Source: JBFXDI01 sp050181295 (GTDB taxonomy: Bacteria > Pseudomonadota > Alphaproteobacteria > Rhizobiales > Aestuariivirgaceae). Taken from it: a stretch of 7,692 bases of DNA. The notes under the pieces were generated by a model, which saw nothing but the letters and a program-made list of their open reading frames with translations, had not been told where the DNA came from and made no database searches. The position numbers and the translations under genes are program-made. Positions 1-6,598 of this stretch are shown one piece after another (position 1 is the first letter of the stretch; every line of letters starts with the position of its first letter). The stretch covers positions 1-7,692 of the forward strand of contig JBFXDI010000168.1 of NCBI GenBank assembly GCA_050181295.1, read 5' to 3'.

Positions 1-1158
1 GATGCCGACCGACATCCGGAAGATGCCGCCCCCTGCATAGTCGCGGTAGTGCGCCTCCGCGTCCCGTTCCAGCCGGAACGTCGATTTCATCAGCGCGTCC
101 GTCGAGATCCAGTAGACGAGGCTCCGATGATGCCCGAGCGACACCGCGTAGTGGACGACGGCGAGGCGCTCCACCATCCTTCTAGCGATCTCGGTTCCGT
201 CCTCCTTGGGCTCGAAGGTCAGCATGCCCGAGAAGTTCCGCATCTGGCGCTTGGCCAGCCCGTGCTGGGGATGGGAGGGAAGCCCCGGATAGTGGACCCG
301 CGCCACCTTGGGATGCCGCTCCAGGAATGCTGCGACCTTGAGGGCCGATTCCTCGTGCGCCCGCATGCGGATGGGAAGCGTCGCCGCGCCGCGCAGGATC
401 ATCCAGGCGTTGAAGGGCGAAAGCACGCCGCCGTAATGGACGGTCGCCTCGAGGTTGAGCGCATCGAGATCCGCCTTGCGTCCGAGCACCGCCCCGCCCA
501 TGGCATCGCCGTGGCCGCCTATGTACTTGGTGAGCGAATGAACGACGAAGTCCGCGCCGAGCGCGAGCGGCCGGGTCGCGACCGGCGTGGCGAAGGTGGA
601 ATCGACCACCACGTCCCGCACAGCTTTCTCCCGCGCCAGCGCCGAAAGCGCCTCGATGTCGGAAAGCCGCATGATCGGATTGGCCGGGGTCTCGATCCAC
701 AGCATCTTCGTCTCCGGCCGCAGCGCTTTCGCGACGGCTGCCGGGTCGGAGGTGTCGACCGGCGAGACGGCAATTCCCCAGCGCGGCAAGGAGTCGCGGA
801 CGAGCTCGGCGGTCCCGACATAGTTCGTATCCGAGATGACAAGATGGTCACCTTGCGACAACCGGCCCGCGAGGAGCGCGTGCGAGGCCGCCATCCCCGA
901 GGCGAAGCACTGGCAGGATTCCGCGCCTTCCAGGGCCGCGAGCTTGTCCTCGAGCTGCTTGACCGTGGGATTGGAGAGCCGCGCATAGACGAAACCCTCG
1001 TAGCCGGCGCGGTTGCGCGCTGAAAAGCCCGTGACTTCCGAGGGCGCGAAGGTGGCCGACATGACGAGATTGGGCGAGGAGGCGCGGGTGGTGGGATCGA
1101 TCCCCTCTCCGGCATGGACGGCGAGGGTCTGGAAGCTCCAGTTGCTGGTTTCGCTCAA
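1..1158 (-). CDS. Cystathionine gamma-synthase/gamma-lyase family PLP enzyme (C-terminus cut by window edge)
   Basis: Cytosolic fold-type I PLP enzyme of the trans-sulfuration family, which makes or breaks C-S bonds in cysteine/methionine metabolism. The minus-strand frame is open from the start to base 1. Counting from the TTG at 1158, the family landmarks are YARLSNPT (residues 58-65, phosphate/substrate contact), SGMAAS (87-92, cofactor phosphate loop), D186 in VVVDSTFATP (pyridine nitrogen) and the Schiff-base lysine K211 in HSLTKYIGGHGDAMGG. The visible 386 residues end at FRMSVGI, so only a short C-terminal tail is missing. Start: the frame is open back to an ATG at 1260, just after an in-frame TGA. 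The TTG at 1158 gives MSETSNWSFQ and puts the lysine near its usual place around residue 200-210; the ATG would add 34 residues without family resemblance. No strong ribosome binding site precedes either. The sequence cannot separate synthase, gamma-lyase, beta-lyase or sulfhydrylase activity. It is divergent from the RND gene. Confidence 0.9.
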   Translation of the reverse strand, partial: MSETSNWSFQTLAVHAGEGIDPTTRASSPNLVMSATFAPSEVTGFSARNRAGYEGFVYARLSNPTVKQLEDKLAALEGAESCQCFASGMAASHALLAGRLSQGDHLVISDTNYVGTAELVRDSLPRWGIAVSPVDTSDPAAVAKALRPETKMLWIETPANPIMRLSDIEALSALAREKAVRDVVVDSTFATPVATRPLALGADFVVHSLTKYIGGHGDAMGGAVLGRKADLDALNLEATVHYGGVLSPFNAWMILRGAATLPIRMRAHEESALKVAAFLERHPKVARVHYPGLPSHPQHGLAKRQMRNFSGMLTFEPKEDGTEIARRMVERLAVVHYAVSLGHHRSLVYWISTDALMKSTFRLERDAEAHYRDYAGGGIFRMSVGI

Positions 1159-1425
1159 GGACGATGTTCTCGCTATGTTTGAGGGCAGGGCAGAGAATGC
1201 GACGTTGGCGTGTGCCGGGGCATTGAGGTGACGTGGAAGAACTTGCCCCAATTCCTCCATATATCAATCCGATGCAGATGGCGCGGCCGGACTGGCCGGA
1301 CCGGTCCCGGCCGGATTTGCCAAACCAGCCGCAGTCAGGCAACAGGTACCCGATCCCCATGGTCCGGCGACGTCGATTCCCGCCAGCCGGCCTTTCAGCT
1401 TGTCCCCAGGGAGCATAGCGTCGCA
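1159..1425. other. Divergent intergenic region, trans-sulfuration gene / RND permease gene
   Basis: This 267-base stretch separates two outward-facing genes and must hold both promoters if each is transcribed on its own. I see no convincing -35/-10 pair for either direction, no terminator and no SAM-riboswitch-like structure. An in-frame extension of the minus-strand gene reaches an ATG at 1260, and the RND frame is open back to 1210; both are judged to be open GC-rich DNA, not coding. The only notable structure is the GGCCGGA cluster at 1285-1316. Confidence 0.6.
1285..1316. repeat. GGCCGGA repeat cluster with a 10-base palindrome in the divergent intergenic region
   Basis: GGCCGGA occurs at 1285, 1294 and 1309, the first two as GGCCGGAC nine bases apart. 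GGACCGGTCC at 1298-1307 is a perfect palindrome flanked by GGCC on both sides, with one unpaired C. The cluster lies between the divergently read trans-sulfuration and RND genes, where a shared regulator could bind. It may equally be a GC-rich chance structure; no known operator was recognised. Confidence 0.4.
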
Positions 1426-1428
1426 GTG
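1408..1428 (+). promoter_or_regulatory. Probable ribosome binding site and GTG start of the RND permease gene
   Basis: AGGGAG at 1408-1413 lies 12 bases before the GTG at 1426-1428, a slightly long spacing. The choice is supported by the protein: initiation here gives MNLSAWSINRPW, the short cytoplasmic N-terminus usual for RND permeases just before the first membrane helix. Upstream in-frame sequence shows no family character. Confidence 0.6.
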
Positions 1429-4400
1429 AACCTCTCCGCTTGGTCCATCAACCGTCCCTGGGTGCCGATCCTCCTTTTCGCGTGCTTCCTGGTCGCGGGC
1501 GTCTTCGGCTTCCTGCGCATGGATGTGACGCGCTATCCCGACGTCGACATTCCCGTCGTCACCGTGACGCTCGTCAATCCGGGCGTGCGCGCCACCGCCA
1601 TGGAGGAGCAGGTGGCGGTGCCGATGGAGCGCGCCTTCGACGCGATCCGGGACGTGCGCCACATCTACACGACCGTCGGGCAGGGTTTCGTCGCCCTCAC
1701 GGCGCAGTTCTCTGTCGACACCGAGACCGGCGATGCCGTCGACGCCGTAAAGGCGGCGCTCGCCGAGATGAAGCCGTCGCTGCCCCAGACGCTCGAGGAG
1801 CCGAAGATCAAGCTGGCCGACGTCACCGGACCTGCCAGCCTCATCTACACGGTGACGTCCGCGACGCTCACCCAGGACCAGATCGTCACGCTGGTCGAGG
1901 ACGAGATCATCCCGGCGCTGGAGGCGCTCCCCGCCGTCAGCGACGTTGAGCGCAGCGGCGGCCCCAACCACCAGATCAGTGTCGGCATCGACCCCCGCAA
2001 GCTTTCGGAATCGGGCGTGGCGCCCCTCGATGTCGCCCGCAAGATCAAGGAGGTTTCGGAAGCTCAGGGAACGCCGAGGAGCTCCGAGCCCGCGGCCATC
2101 GCGACTACGCTTTCGGACGTCACCCTCAAGAGCCCCGACGGTCCGGAGGTGCCTCTCAAGTCCGTGGCGACCGTCGAGCCGGTCATGGCGCCCGCCACCT
2201 CCTTCGCGCTCGCCGGCGGCGAGCAGGTGATCGCCTTCTCGGTCCACAACAAGCGCGGCGTGAGCGATGTCCGCACCGCCGACGAGGTCGCCGAGAAGCT
2301 GGCCGAGATCTCGGGCAAGCATCCCGATGTGAAGGTCTCCGAGGCCGATAGTTCCGTGCCCTACACGCTCGGCAACTATGAATCGGCGCTTCATACCCTC
2401 TATGAGGGGGCGCTTCTCACCATAGCCGTCGTATTCCTGTTCCTGCGTTCGATCCGCGCCACGCTGATTGCCGCCGTGGCGCTGCCCCTCTCCATCATCC
2501 CGGCCTTCTGGGCGCTCGATGTCATGGGCTTCTCGCTCAATCTGGTGAGCCTGCTCGGCATCACGGTGGTGACGGGCATCCTGGTGGACGATGCCATCGT
2601 GGCGATCGAGAACATCGTGCGCCACATGCACATGGGCAAATCCGTGCGCCAGGCGGCGATGGAGGGCTCGAGGGAGATCAGCCTGACGATCATCGCCATC
2701 AGCCTCACCATCGTCGCGGTCTTCGTGCCGGTGAGCTTCATGGGCGGCATCGCCGGACGCTATTTCCAGCAGTTCGGCATGACCGTCGCGATCACGGTGA
2801 TCGTGTCGCTGCTCGTTGCCCTGTCGCTGACACCGATGATGTCAGCCTATTTCCTGAAGAGCGAGGCGAAGCAGGTCGAGCATGAGGGGCCCGTGCTGAG
2901 GGCCTATCTGAGGCTCCTGCAATGGTCTCTCGGGCACCGCTTCGTGACCGTCCTCATCGGCTTCGTGGTCTTCGGGATCTCCATCTGGTCGACGCAGCTC
3001 CTCCCCTCGGGCTTCCTGCCGGCGGAGGACACCTCGCGCGCCCTGATGACGGTCGAGCTGCCCGAGGCTTCCAAGCTCGAGGACTCCCAGAAGATCGCCG
3101 AAGGGGTCATCGCCGACCTCAAGAAGCGGCCTGAGGTCAAGAGCGTCTTCGCGCGGGGCGGCGGTCAGGATGCCGCCGCCGATCCGCGCCGCATCGATTT
3201 CGTGATCAACCTCGTGCCGCGCGACCAGCGCGCGCTGTCGCAGGAGCAGATCATCTCCAGCATCAACAGCGAGCTCGACAAGCGCAGCGACTTCGAGGCC
3301 TGGTTCGTCAACGAGACGACGGGCCAGCGCGACATGCGGCTGGTGGTCAGGGGTGACGATGTGGAGAAGGTGTCCGCCGCCGCCAATGCGATCGCCGAGG
3401 AAGCGAAGGAGGACGTGACGCTCCTCCGCAACATCCGCACCACTGCGCCGCCCGAGCGCCAGGATCTTTCCATCACCATGGACGATGCCGCCGCCGAGCG
3501 TCGCGGCGTCACCACGGCCGAGGTCTTCGAGACCATCCGCATTGCCGCCATCGGCGACGACAGCACCTCGATTGCCCGCGCCAATGGCGAGCCGCCCATC
3601 CCCGTGCGGGTCCACATCGTGGCGCCGGAGGGCATGGAGGGCGAGACCAACCGGCGCGATGTGTCGAAGCTCGGCGAGCTCTGGATCAACGGCAGCAACG
3701 GGCGCACGACCCGCCTCTTCCAGGTCGCGGAGATCGGTGTCAAGGAAGGTCCCGTCACCATAGACCGGCGCGACGGCAAGAAGGTCGTGACCATCGAGGC
3801 CGACCTGGCCGAGGGCGCGTCCCTCGGCACTGCCGTCGATCACCTGAAGGCGCTTCCCGCGGCGCGGAACCTCCCCGCCGGCGTCGAGGTCGAGGAGGCG
3901 GGCGACGCCGAGACGATGCGCGAGACCTTCAAGAGCTTCGGCGTCGCCATGGGGCTCGGCATCGCGGCCGTGCTCACCATCCTGGTGCTGCTCTTCCGCA
4001 GCATCCTGCAGCCCATCACCATTCTCGCATCGCTGCCTCTGTCGGTGGGCGGTGCCATCCTGGCGCTCCTGCTCTTCAACCTGCCGATGGACATGCCCGT
4101 CATCATCGGCTTCCTCATGCTCATGGGCATCGTGACCAAGAACGCCATCATGCTGGTCGACTTCGCGATCGACGCCCGCGAGCGCGGCATGGAGCGTTCG
4201 GAGGCGGTGATCGACGCCGGCCGCAAGCGCGCCCGGCCCATCATCATGACGACGGTCGCTATGGTCGCAGGCATGGTCCCGAGCGCCCTGGGCTTCGGAG
4301 CGGGAGGCGAGTTCCGCTCCCCCATGGCCATTGCGGTCATCGGCGGCCTCATCATGTCGACGCTCCTGTCGCTGGTCTTCGTGCCGGCGCTCTATACGGT

Positions 4401-4464
4401 CATGGACAGCTTCGGGAGCTGGCTGAAGAGCCTTTTCAGGCGCACCGCCAGGCCGCTGGCCTGA
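1426..4464 (+). CDS. RND-family efflux transporter permease (AcrB/HAE1-type inner-membrane subunit)
   Basis: Proton-driven inner-membrane pump subunit of 1012 residues, close to the family's usual 1020-1050. Twelve membrane helices can be placed: TM1 about 11-28, TM2-TM6 about 329-470, TM7 about 506-523 and TM8-TM12 about 841-992. Two large periplasmic loops follow TM1 and TM7, the duplicated RND plan. The proton-relay residues are present: the Asp pair D388-D389 in GILVDDAIVAIEN (TM4) and K905 in GIVTKNAIMLVDF (TM10), equivalent to AcrB D407/D408 and K940. It should therefore be active. Such pumps normally work with a periplasmic adaptor and an outer-membrane channel; neither gene adjoins it here, so partners must be encoded elsewhere or beyond the window. 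The substrate cannot be read from sequence. It is not HpnN, the hopanoid-locus RND protein, which belongs to a different, shorter branch. The GTG start is discussed at 1408-1428. Confidence 0.93.
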   Translation: MNLSAWSINRPWVPILLFACFLVAGVFGFLRMDVTRYPDVDIPVVTVTLVNPGVRATAMEEQVAVPMERAFDAIRDVRHIYTTVGQGFVALTAQFSVDTETGDAVDAVKAALAEMKPSLPQTLEEPKIKLADVTGPASLIYTVTSATLTQDQIVTLVEDEIIPALEALPAVSDVERSGGPNHQISVGIDPRKLSESGVAPLDVARKIKEVSEAQGTPRSSEPAAIATTLSDVTLKSPDGPEVPLKSVATVEPVMAPATSFALAGGEQVIAFSVHNKRGVSDVRTADEVAEKLAEISGKHPDVKVSEADSSVPYTLGNYESALHTLYEGALLTIAVVFLFLRSIRATLIAAVALPLSIIPAFWALDVMGFSLNLVSLLGITVVTGILVDDAIVAIENIVRHMHMGKSVRQAAMEGSREISLTIIAISLTIVAVFVPVSFMGGIAGRYFQQFGMTVAITVIVSLLVALSLTPMMSAYFLKSEAKQVEHEGPVLRAYLRLLQWSLGHRFVTVLIGFVVFGISIWSTQLLPSGFLPAEDTSRALMTVELPEASKLEDSQKIAEGVIADLKKRPEVKSVFARGGGQDAAADPRRIDFVINLVPRDQRALSQEQIISSINSELDKRSDFEAWFVNETTGQRDMRLVVRGDDVEKVSAAANAIAEEAKEDVTLLRNIRTTAPPERQDLSITMDDAAAERRGVTTAEVFETIRIAAIGDDSTSIARANGEPPIPVRVHIVAPEGMEGETNRRDVSKLGELWINGSNGRTTRLFQVAEIGVKEGPVTIDRRDGKKVVTIEADLAEGASLGTAVDHLKALPAARNLPAGVEVEEAGDAETMRETFKSFGVAMGLGIAAVLTILVLLFRSILQPITILASLPLSVGGAILALLLFNLPMDMPVIIGFLMLMGIVTKNAIMLVDFAIDARERGMERSEAVIDAGRKRARPIIMTTVAMVAGMVPSALGFGAGGEFRSPMAIAVIGGLIMSTLLSLVFVPALYTVMDSFGSWLKSLFRRTARPLA
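4449..4463 (+). other. Small hairpin overlapping the RND stop codon
   Basis: CAGGCC (4449-4454) and GGCCTG (4458-4463) form a perfect 6-base stem with a 3-base loop that reaches into the TGA stop. No T-tract follows, so it is not a standard intrinsic terminator. No better terminator is visible before hpnH, leaving read-through or factor-dependent termination possible. Confidence 0.3.
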
Positions 4465-4555
4465 GCTGCAATGGCGGAATACCTGACCTTCGGGAAGAAG
4501 GAAGCCATGACTTCGCCGCCTTTGCCGGCAAAACTTTTCCGCGACAGCCGGGCAC

Positions 4556-4584
4556 TTGACGCGTTGCAGCATCCCGCATAACCC
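4556..4584 (+). promoter_or_regulatory. Candidate housekeeping promoter for hpnH
   Basis: TTGACG at 4556-4561 matches the -35 consensus at five of six positions. The -10 is less clear: CATAAC at 4577-4582 (spacer 15, four of six matches) or TAACCC at 4579-4584 (spacer 17, weak match). A transcript from here would have a leader of roughly 40-50 bases before the hpnH TTG. The position in a 170-base intergenic gap fits independent transcription of hpnH. No stress-sigma (GGAAC...CGTT) motif was seen. Confidence 0.45.
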
Positions 4585-4620
4585 TGACCGGAAAGGTCGG
4601 AAATCCGGCCGCAAGATTTT

Positions 4621-4637
4621 AAGGACCATCGAACTTG
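4621..4637 (+). promoter_or_regulatory. Ribosome binding site fixing the TTG start of hpnH
   Basis: AAGGA at 4621-4625 lies 9 bases before TTG at 4635-4637, good spacing. Starting here gives MAVPLIQQARVGAYIIKQ, which agrees with the characteristic HpnH N-terminus, so the rare start is well supported. Confidence 0.75.
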
Positions 4638-5789
4638 GCAGTCCCGCTGATCCAGCAGGCGCGCGTCGGCGCCTACATCATCAAGCAGAAGCTCAAGGGC
4701 AACCGGCATTATCCGCTGGTGCTGATGCTCGAGCCTCTGTTCCGCTGCAACCTGGCGTGCCCCGGTTGCGGCAAGATCGACTATCCGAAGCAGATCCTGG
4801 ATCGCCGGCTTTCCGTCGAGGACTGCCTCCAGGCGGTGGACGAGTGCGGCGCTCCGATCGTCTCGATCCCCGGCGGCGAGCCCCTGATCCACAAGGAGAT
4901 CGACAAGATCGTCGAGGGCATCGTCGCCCGCAAGAAGTTCGTCTACCTTTGCACCAACGCCCTTCTTCTCATGAAGAAGATGGACCTCTTCAAGCCCTCG
5001 CCCTATCTCACCTTCTCCATCCATCTCGATGGCTTGAAGGAGGAGCACGATCATGCGGTGGCGCAGGACGGCGTCTTCGACCGCGCCGTCGAGGCGATCC
5101 GCGAGGCGGTGAAGCGCGGCTTCCGCGTGACGGTCAATTGCACGCTCTTCAACAACGCCTCTGCCGAGCGGGCGGCGGAATTCTTCGACTATGTCATGTC
5201 GCTCGGCGTCGAGGGCATAACGGTGTCGCCGGGCTATGCCTATGAGCGCGCGCCCGAGCAGACCCACTTCCTCAACCGCAAGCAGACCAAGAACCTCTTC
5301 CGCGACGTCTTCCGAAAGGGCAGGGAGAATGGACGCAAGTGGGTCTTCAACCAGTCCACCCTCTATCTCGACTTCCTCGCCGGCAATCAGAAGTACAATT
5401 GCACGCCCTGGGGCAATCCCACGCGCAACATCTTCGGCTGGCAGAAGCCCTGCTACCTGGTCGGCGAAGGCTATGCCGGAAGCTTCAGGGAGCTGATGGA
5501 GTCGACCGACTGGGACGCCTACGGCACAGGCAAGTACGAGAAGTGCGCCAACTGCATGGTGCATTGCGGCTTCGAGCCGACGGCCGTCAACGACACGGTC
5601 GCGAGCCCCTTCAAGGCGCTCAAGGTCTTCCTGCGCGGCATCGAGACCGAGCGCGAGATGGCCCCGGAGATCGATCTGTCGAAGCAGCGTCCGGCCGAGT
5701 ACGTGTTCGAGAAGCAGGTGGGCAAGTTCCTGGCCGAGACACATGGCCAGGAGCCCAGGAAGGTCCGCAAGGCCGCCAACGCTTCGTAG
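4635..5789 (+). CDS. hpnH: HpnH, radical-SAM adenosylhopane synthase
   Basis: Makes the first C35 hopanoid intermediate: the 5'-deoxyadenosyl radical from SAM is added to the side chain of the C30 hopene (diploptene) to give adenosylhopane. The 384-residue protein has the radical-SAM cluster motif C38-x3-C42-x2-C45 (in FRCNLACPGCGKIDYP) and the SAM-contact motif GGEP at 80-83. Its C-terminal half carries further cysteines, C256, C273 and C304-x2-C307-x3-C311 (KCANCMVHCGFEP), which may bind an auxiliary cluster or be structural. Length and N-terminus (MAVP-QQAR-GAY) match the HpnH family closely. It has its own candidate promoter at 4556-4584 and a strong terminator at 5853-5883, suggesting a single-gene transcript. 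The next pathway enzyme (HpnG) and the preceding one (Shc) are encoded nearby on the other strand, an arrangement that differs from same-strand hopanoid clusters. Confidence 0.96.
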   Translation: MAVPLIQQARVGAYIIKQKLKGNRHYPLVLMLEPLFRCNLACPGCGKIDYPKQILDRRLSVEDCLQAVDECGAPIVSIPGGEPLIHKEIDKIVEGIVARKKFVYLCTNALLLMKKMDLFKPSPYLTFSIHLDGLKEEHDHAVAQDGVFDRAVEAIREAVKRGFRVTVNCTLFNNASAERAAEFFDYVMSLGVEGITVSPGYAYERAPEQTHFLNRKQTKNLFRDVFRKGRENGRKWVFNQSTLYLDFLAGNQKYNCTPWGNPTRNIFGWQKPCYLVGEGYAGSFRELMESTDWDAYGTGKYEKCANCMVHCGFEPTAVNDTVASPFKALKVFLRGIETEREMAPEIDLSKQRPAEYVFEKQVGKFLAETHGQEPRKVRKAANAS

Positions 5790-5808
5790 ATTCCGTGGTT
5801 CAATGTCG

Positions 5809-5839
5809 TTCCGGAAGCCGCGAAGCGGCCGCCCGGGAA
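5809..5839 (+). other. Hairpin in the hpnH 3' untranslated region
   Basis: An inner stem GCCGC (5817-5821) pairs with GCGGC (5825-5829) around a GAA loop. An outer stem pairs TTCCGG (5809-5814) with CCGGGAA (5833-5839) with one bulged G, joined by a small internal loop. No T-tract follows. It sits 20 bases after the hpnH stop and 13 bases before the terminator hairpin, so the transcript would end in two consecutive stem-loops. Confidence 0.4.
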
Positions 5840-5852
5840 TGTGAAAATCGTC

Positions 5853-5883
5853 ATGGCCGGCCCTGAGCCGGCCATCCTTTTTT
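5853..5883 (+). terminator. Strong intrinsic terminator after hpnH
   Basis: ATGGCCGGC (5853-5861) and GCCGGCCAT (5867-5875) form a perfect 9-base stem with the 5-base loop CCTGA, followed by CC and six T (5878-5883). This is a classic rho-independent terminator oriented with hpnH. The GTCATGGCCGG...CCGGCCATCC design resembles palindromic intergenic repeats common in alphaproteobacteria, so it may be a repeat copy serving as a terminator. The GST start lies 39 bases beyond the T-tract. Confidence 0.9.
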
Positions 5884-5910
5884 GCTCGGTGGTGTCCAAA
5901 GGATGGCCGG
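5868..5910 (+). repeat. 13-base inverted repeat linking the hpnH terminator to the GST leader
   Basis: CCGGCCATCCTTT (5868-5880) is exactly the reverse complement of AAAGGATGGCCGG (5898-5910), with 17 bases between. The left copy is the 3' arm of the terminator stem plus part of its T-tract. The right copy ends on the first two G of the GST ribosome binding site. The two foldings are mutually exclusive. Regulatory use is inferred only. Confidence 0.7.
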
Positions 5911-5924
5911 AGAAAACCGAGATG
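5909..5924 (+). promoter_or_regulatory. Ribosome binding site fixing the GST start
   Basis: GGAGA at 5909-5913 is 8 bases from ATG at 5922-5924 and 11 from the adjacent ATG at 5925. The upstream in-frame GTG at 5841 would translate through the hpnH terminator stem and is rejected. Confidence 0.7.
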
Positions 5925-6554
5925 ATGAAACTCTATGGATTCGGTCCGATGCGCTCGCTCCGTGCCCTTTGGGCCCTTCAGGAGCTCGATGCGGAATTCG
6001 AGTTTGTGCCCGTCAACGTCATGGCCGGCGAAGCCCAGCACCCCGACTTCCTGCGCCTCAATCCCGCCGGAAAAATTCCGGTGCTGGTTGACGGTGACCT
6101 CGTGCTCACGGAATCCGCCGCGATCGTCATGTACTTGGCGGAGAAATATGCTGCCAAGGGGCTCATGCCTGCCGAGTTGGCGGAGCGGGCGCAGGCGTAT
6201 CGCTGGTCCCTGTTCGCGGTCACCGAGCTTGAGCAGCCGCTGTGGCGGATAGCCAAGCACACCATGCTGTATTCCGAAGAGCAGCGTCTGCCCGAGGATA
6301 TTGCTCTCGCCAGGGAGGAGTTTGTGGCGATGGCGGCAGTTCTGGACCGTCACATGGAAGGACGGAGGTTCGTCGTCGGCGACAGCATGAGCATCGCGGA
6401 TTGCATCACCGCCTATGTCGTGGACTGGGGCGATGAAATCGAACTGATCGACGGCTGCCCAAATCTCAAGGCATACCTTGAGCGGATGTACGCGCGTCCC
6501 AAAGCGCCGCCGCGGATCGGCGAAGCCTTTGCAAGCCTCCAGTCCGTCGCCTGA
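5922..6554 (+). CDS. Glutathione S-transferase family protein
   Basis: Cytosolic GST-fold protein of 210 residues, the usual family length. The N-terminal thioredoxin-like domain (about 2-75) starts MKLYGFGPMRSLRALWAL, where S12 is the likely glutathione-activating residue. It continues with the cis-proline segment NPAGKIPVL (47-55) and the glutamyl-binding ESAAIVMYL (E64-S65). The helical C-terminal domain (about 85-205) holds the N-capping box S157-I-A-D160 in SMSIADCITAY. Expected activity is glutathione conjugation or glutathione-dependent reduction/isomerisation; the substrate cannot be deduced. It lies between hpnH and the convergent shc-hpnG operon. It follows the hpnH terminator by 39 bases with no obvious promoter of its own. 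It uses codons such as TTT, GTT and TTG somewhat more freely than its neighbours, a weak hint of separate origin. I know of no established GST step in hopanoid synthesis. Confidence 0.9.
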   Translation: MMKLYGFGPMRSLRALWALQELDAEFEFVPVNVMAGEAQHPDFLRLNPAGKIPVLVDGDLVLTESAAIVMYLAEKYAAKGLMPAELAERAQAYRWSLFAVTELEQPLWRIAKHTMLYSEEQRLPEDIALAREEFVAMAAVLDRHMEGRRFVVGDSMSIADCITAYVVDWGDEIELIDGCPNLKAYLERMYARPKAPPRIGEAFASLQSVA

Positions 6555-6567
6555 TGGAAATGTAGGG

Positions 6568-6592
6568 GCCTGCGCATCCGTGGGCGGCAGGC
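6568..6592. terminator. Weak hairpin between convergent GST and hpnG genes
   Basis: GCCTGC (6568-6573) pairs with GCAGGC (6587-6592) over a 13-base loop in the 44-base gap between the two stop codons. There is no T-tract on either strand. It could contribute to bidirectional termination, but the stem is short and the call is tentative. Confidence 0.25.
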
Positions 6593-6598
6593 TGTGAG

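Noticed and set aside
49..1023. A 324-codon plus-strand open frame opposite the trans-sulfuration gene
   Set aside because: The opposite strand encodes all the cofactor-binding motifs of the PLP family; this frame shows none.
1210..1425. A 72-residue upstream extension of the RND frame
   Set aside because: It encodes no family-like sequence and overlaps the 5' end of the divergent gene's open frame. The GTG at 1426 gives the normal RND N-terminus.
1159..1425. A SAM riboswitch upstream of the sulfur-metabolism gene
   Set aside because: I looked for SAM-II-like conserved segments on the minus strand and saw none.
1264..2631. A 455-codon minus-strand open frame opposite the 5' part of the RND gene
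   Set aside because: It is rich in D, H, G and R with no domain, and it mirrors the RND codons.
1426..4464. Identification of the RND protein as HpnN
   Set aside because: HpnN belongs to a shorter, distinct RND branch. This protein has the HAE1-type proton-relay motifs and length.
2842..4629. A 595-codon minus-strand open frame antisense to the RND gene
   Set aside because: It is a shadow of the RND permease, with an H-, D- and R-rich translation and no recognisable motif; the plus-strand protein is clearly the real product.
4465..4634. A general-stress (EcfG) sigma promoter before hpnH
   Set aside because: There is no GGAAC element with a properly spaced CGTT; the TTGACG-based promoter is the better candidate.
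5841..5921. An extended GST start at a GTG at 5841
   Set aside because: The extension would be read through the hpnH terminator stem and T-tract. The ATG at 5922 has a proper ribosome binding site and gives the usual family length.
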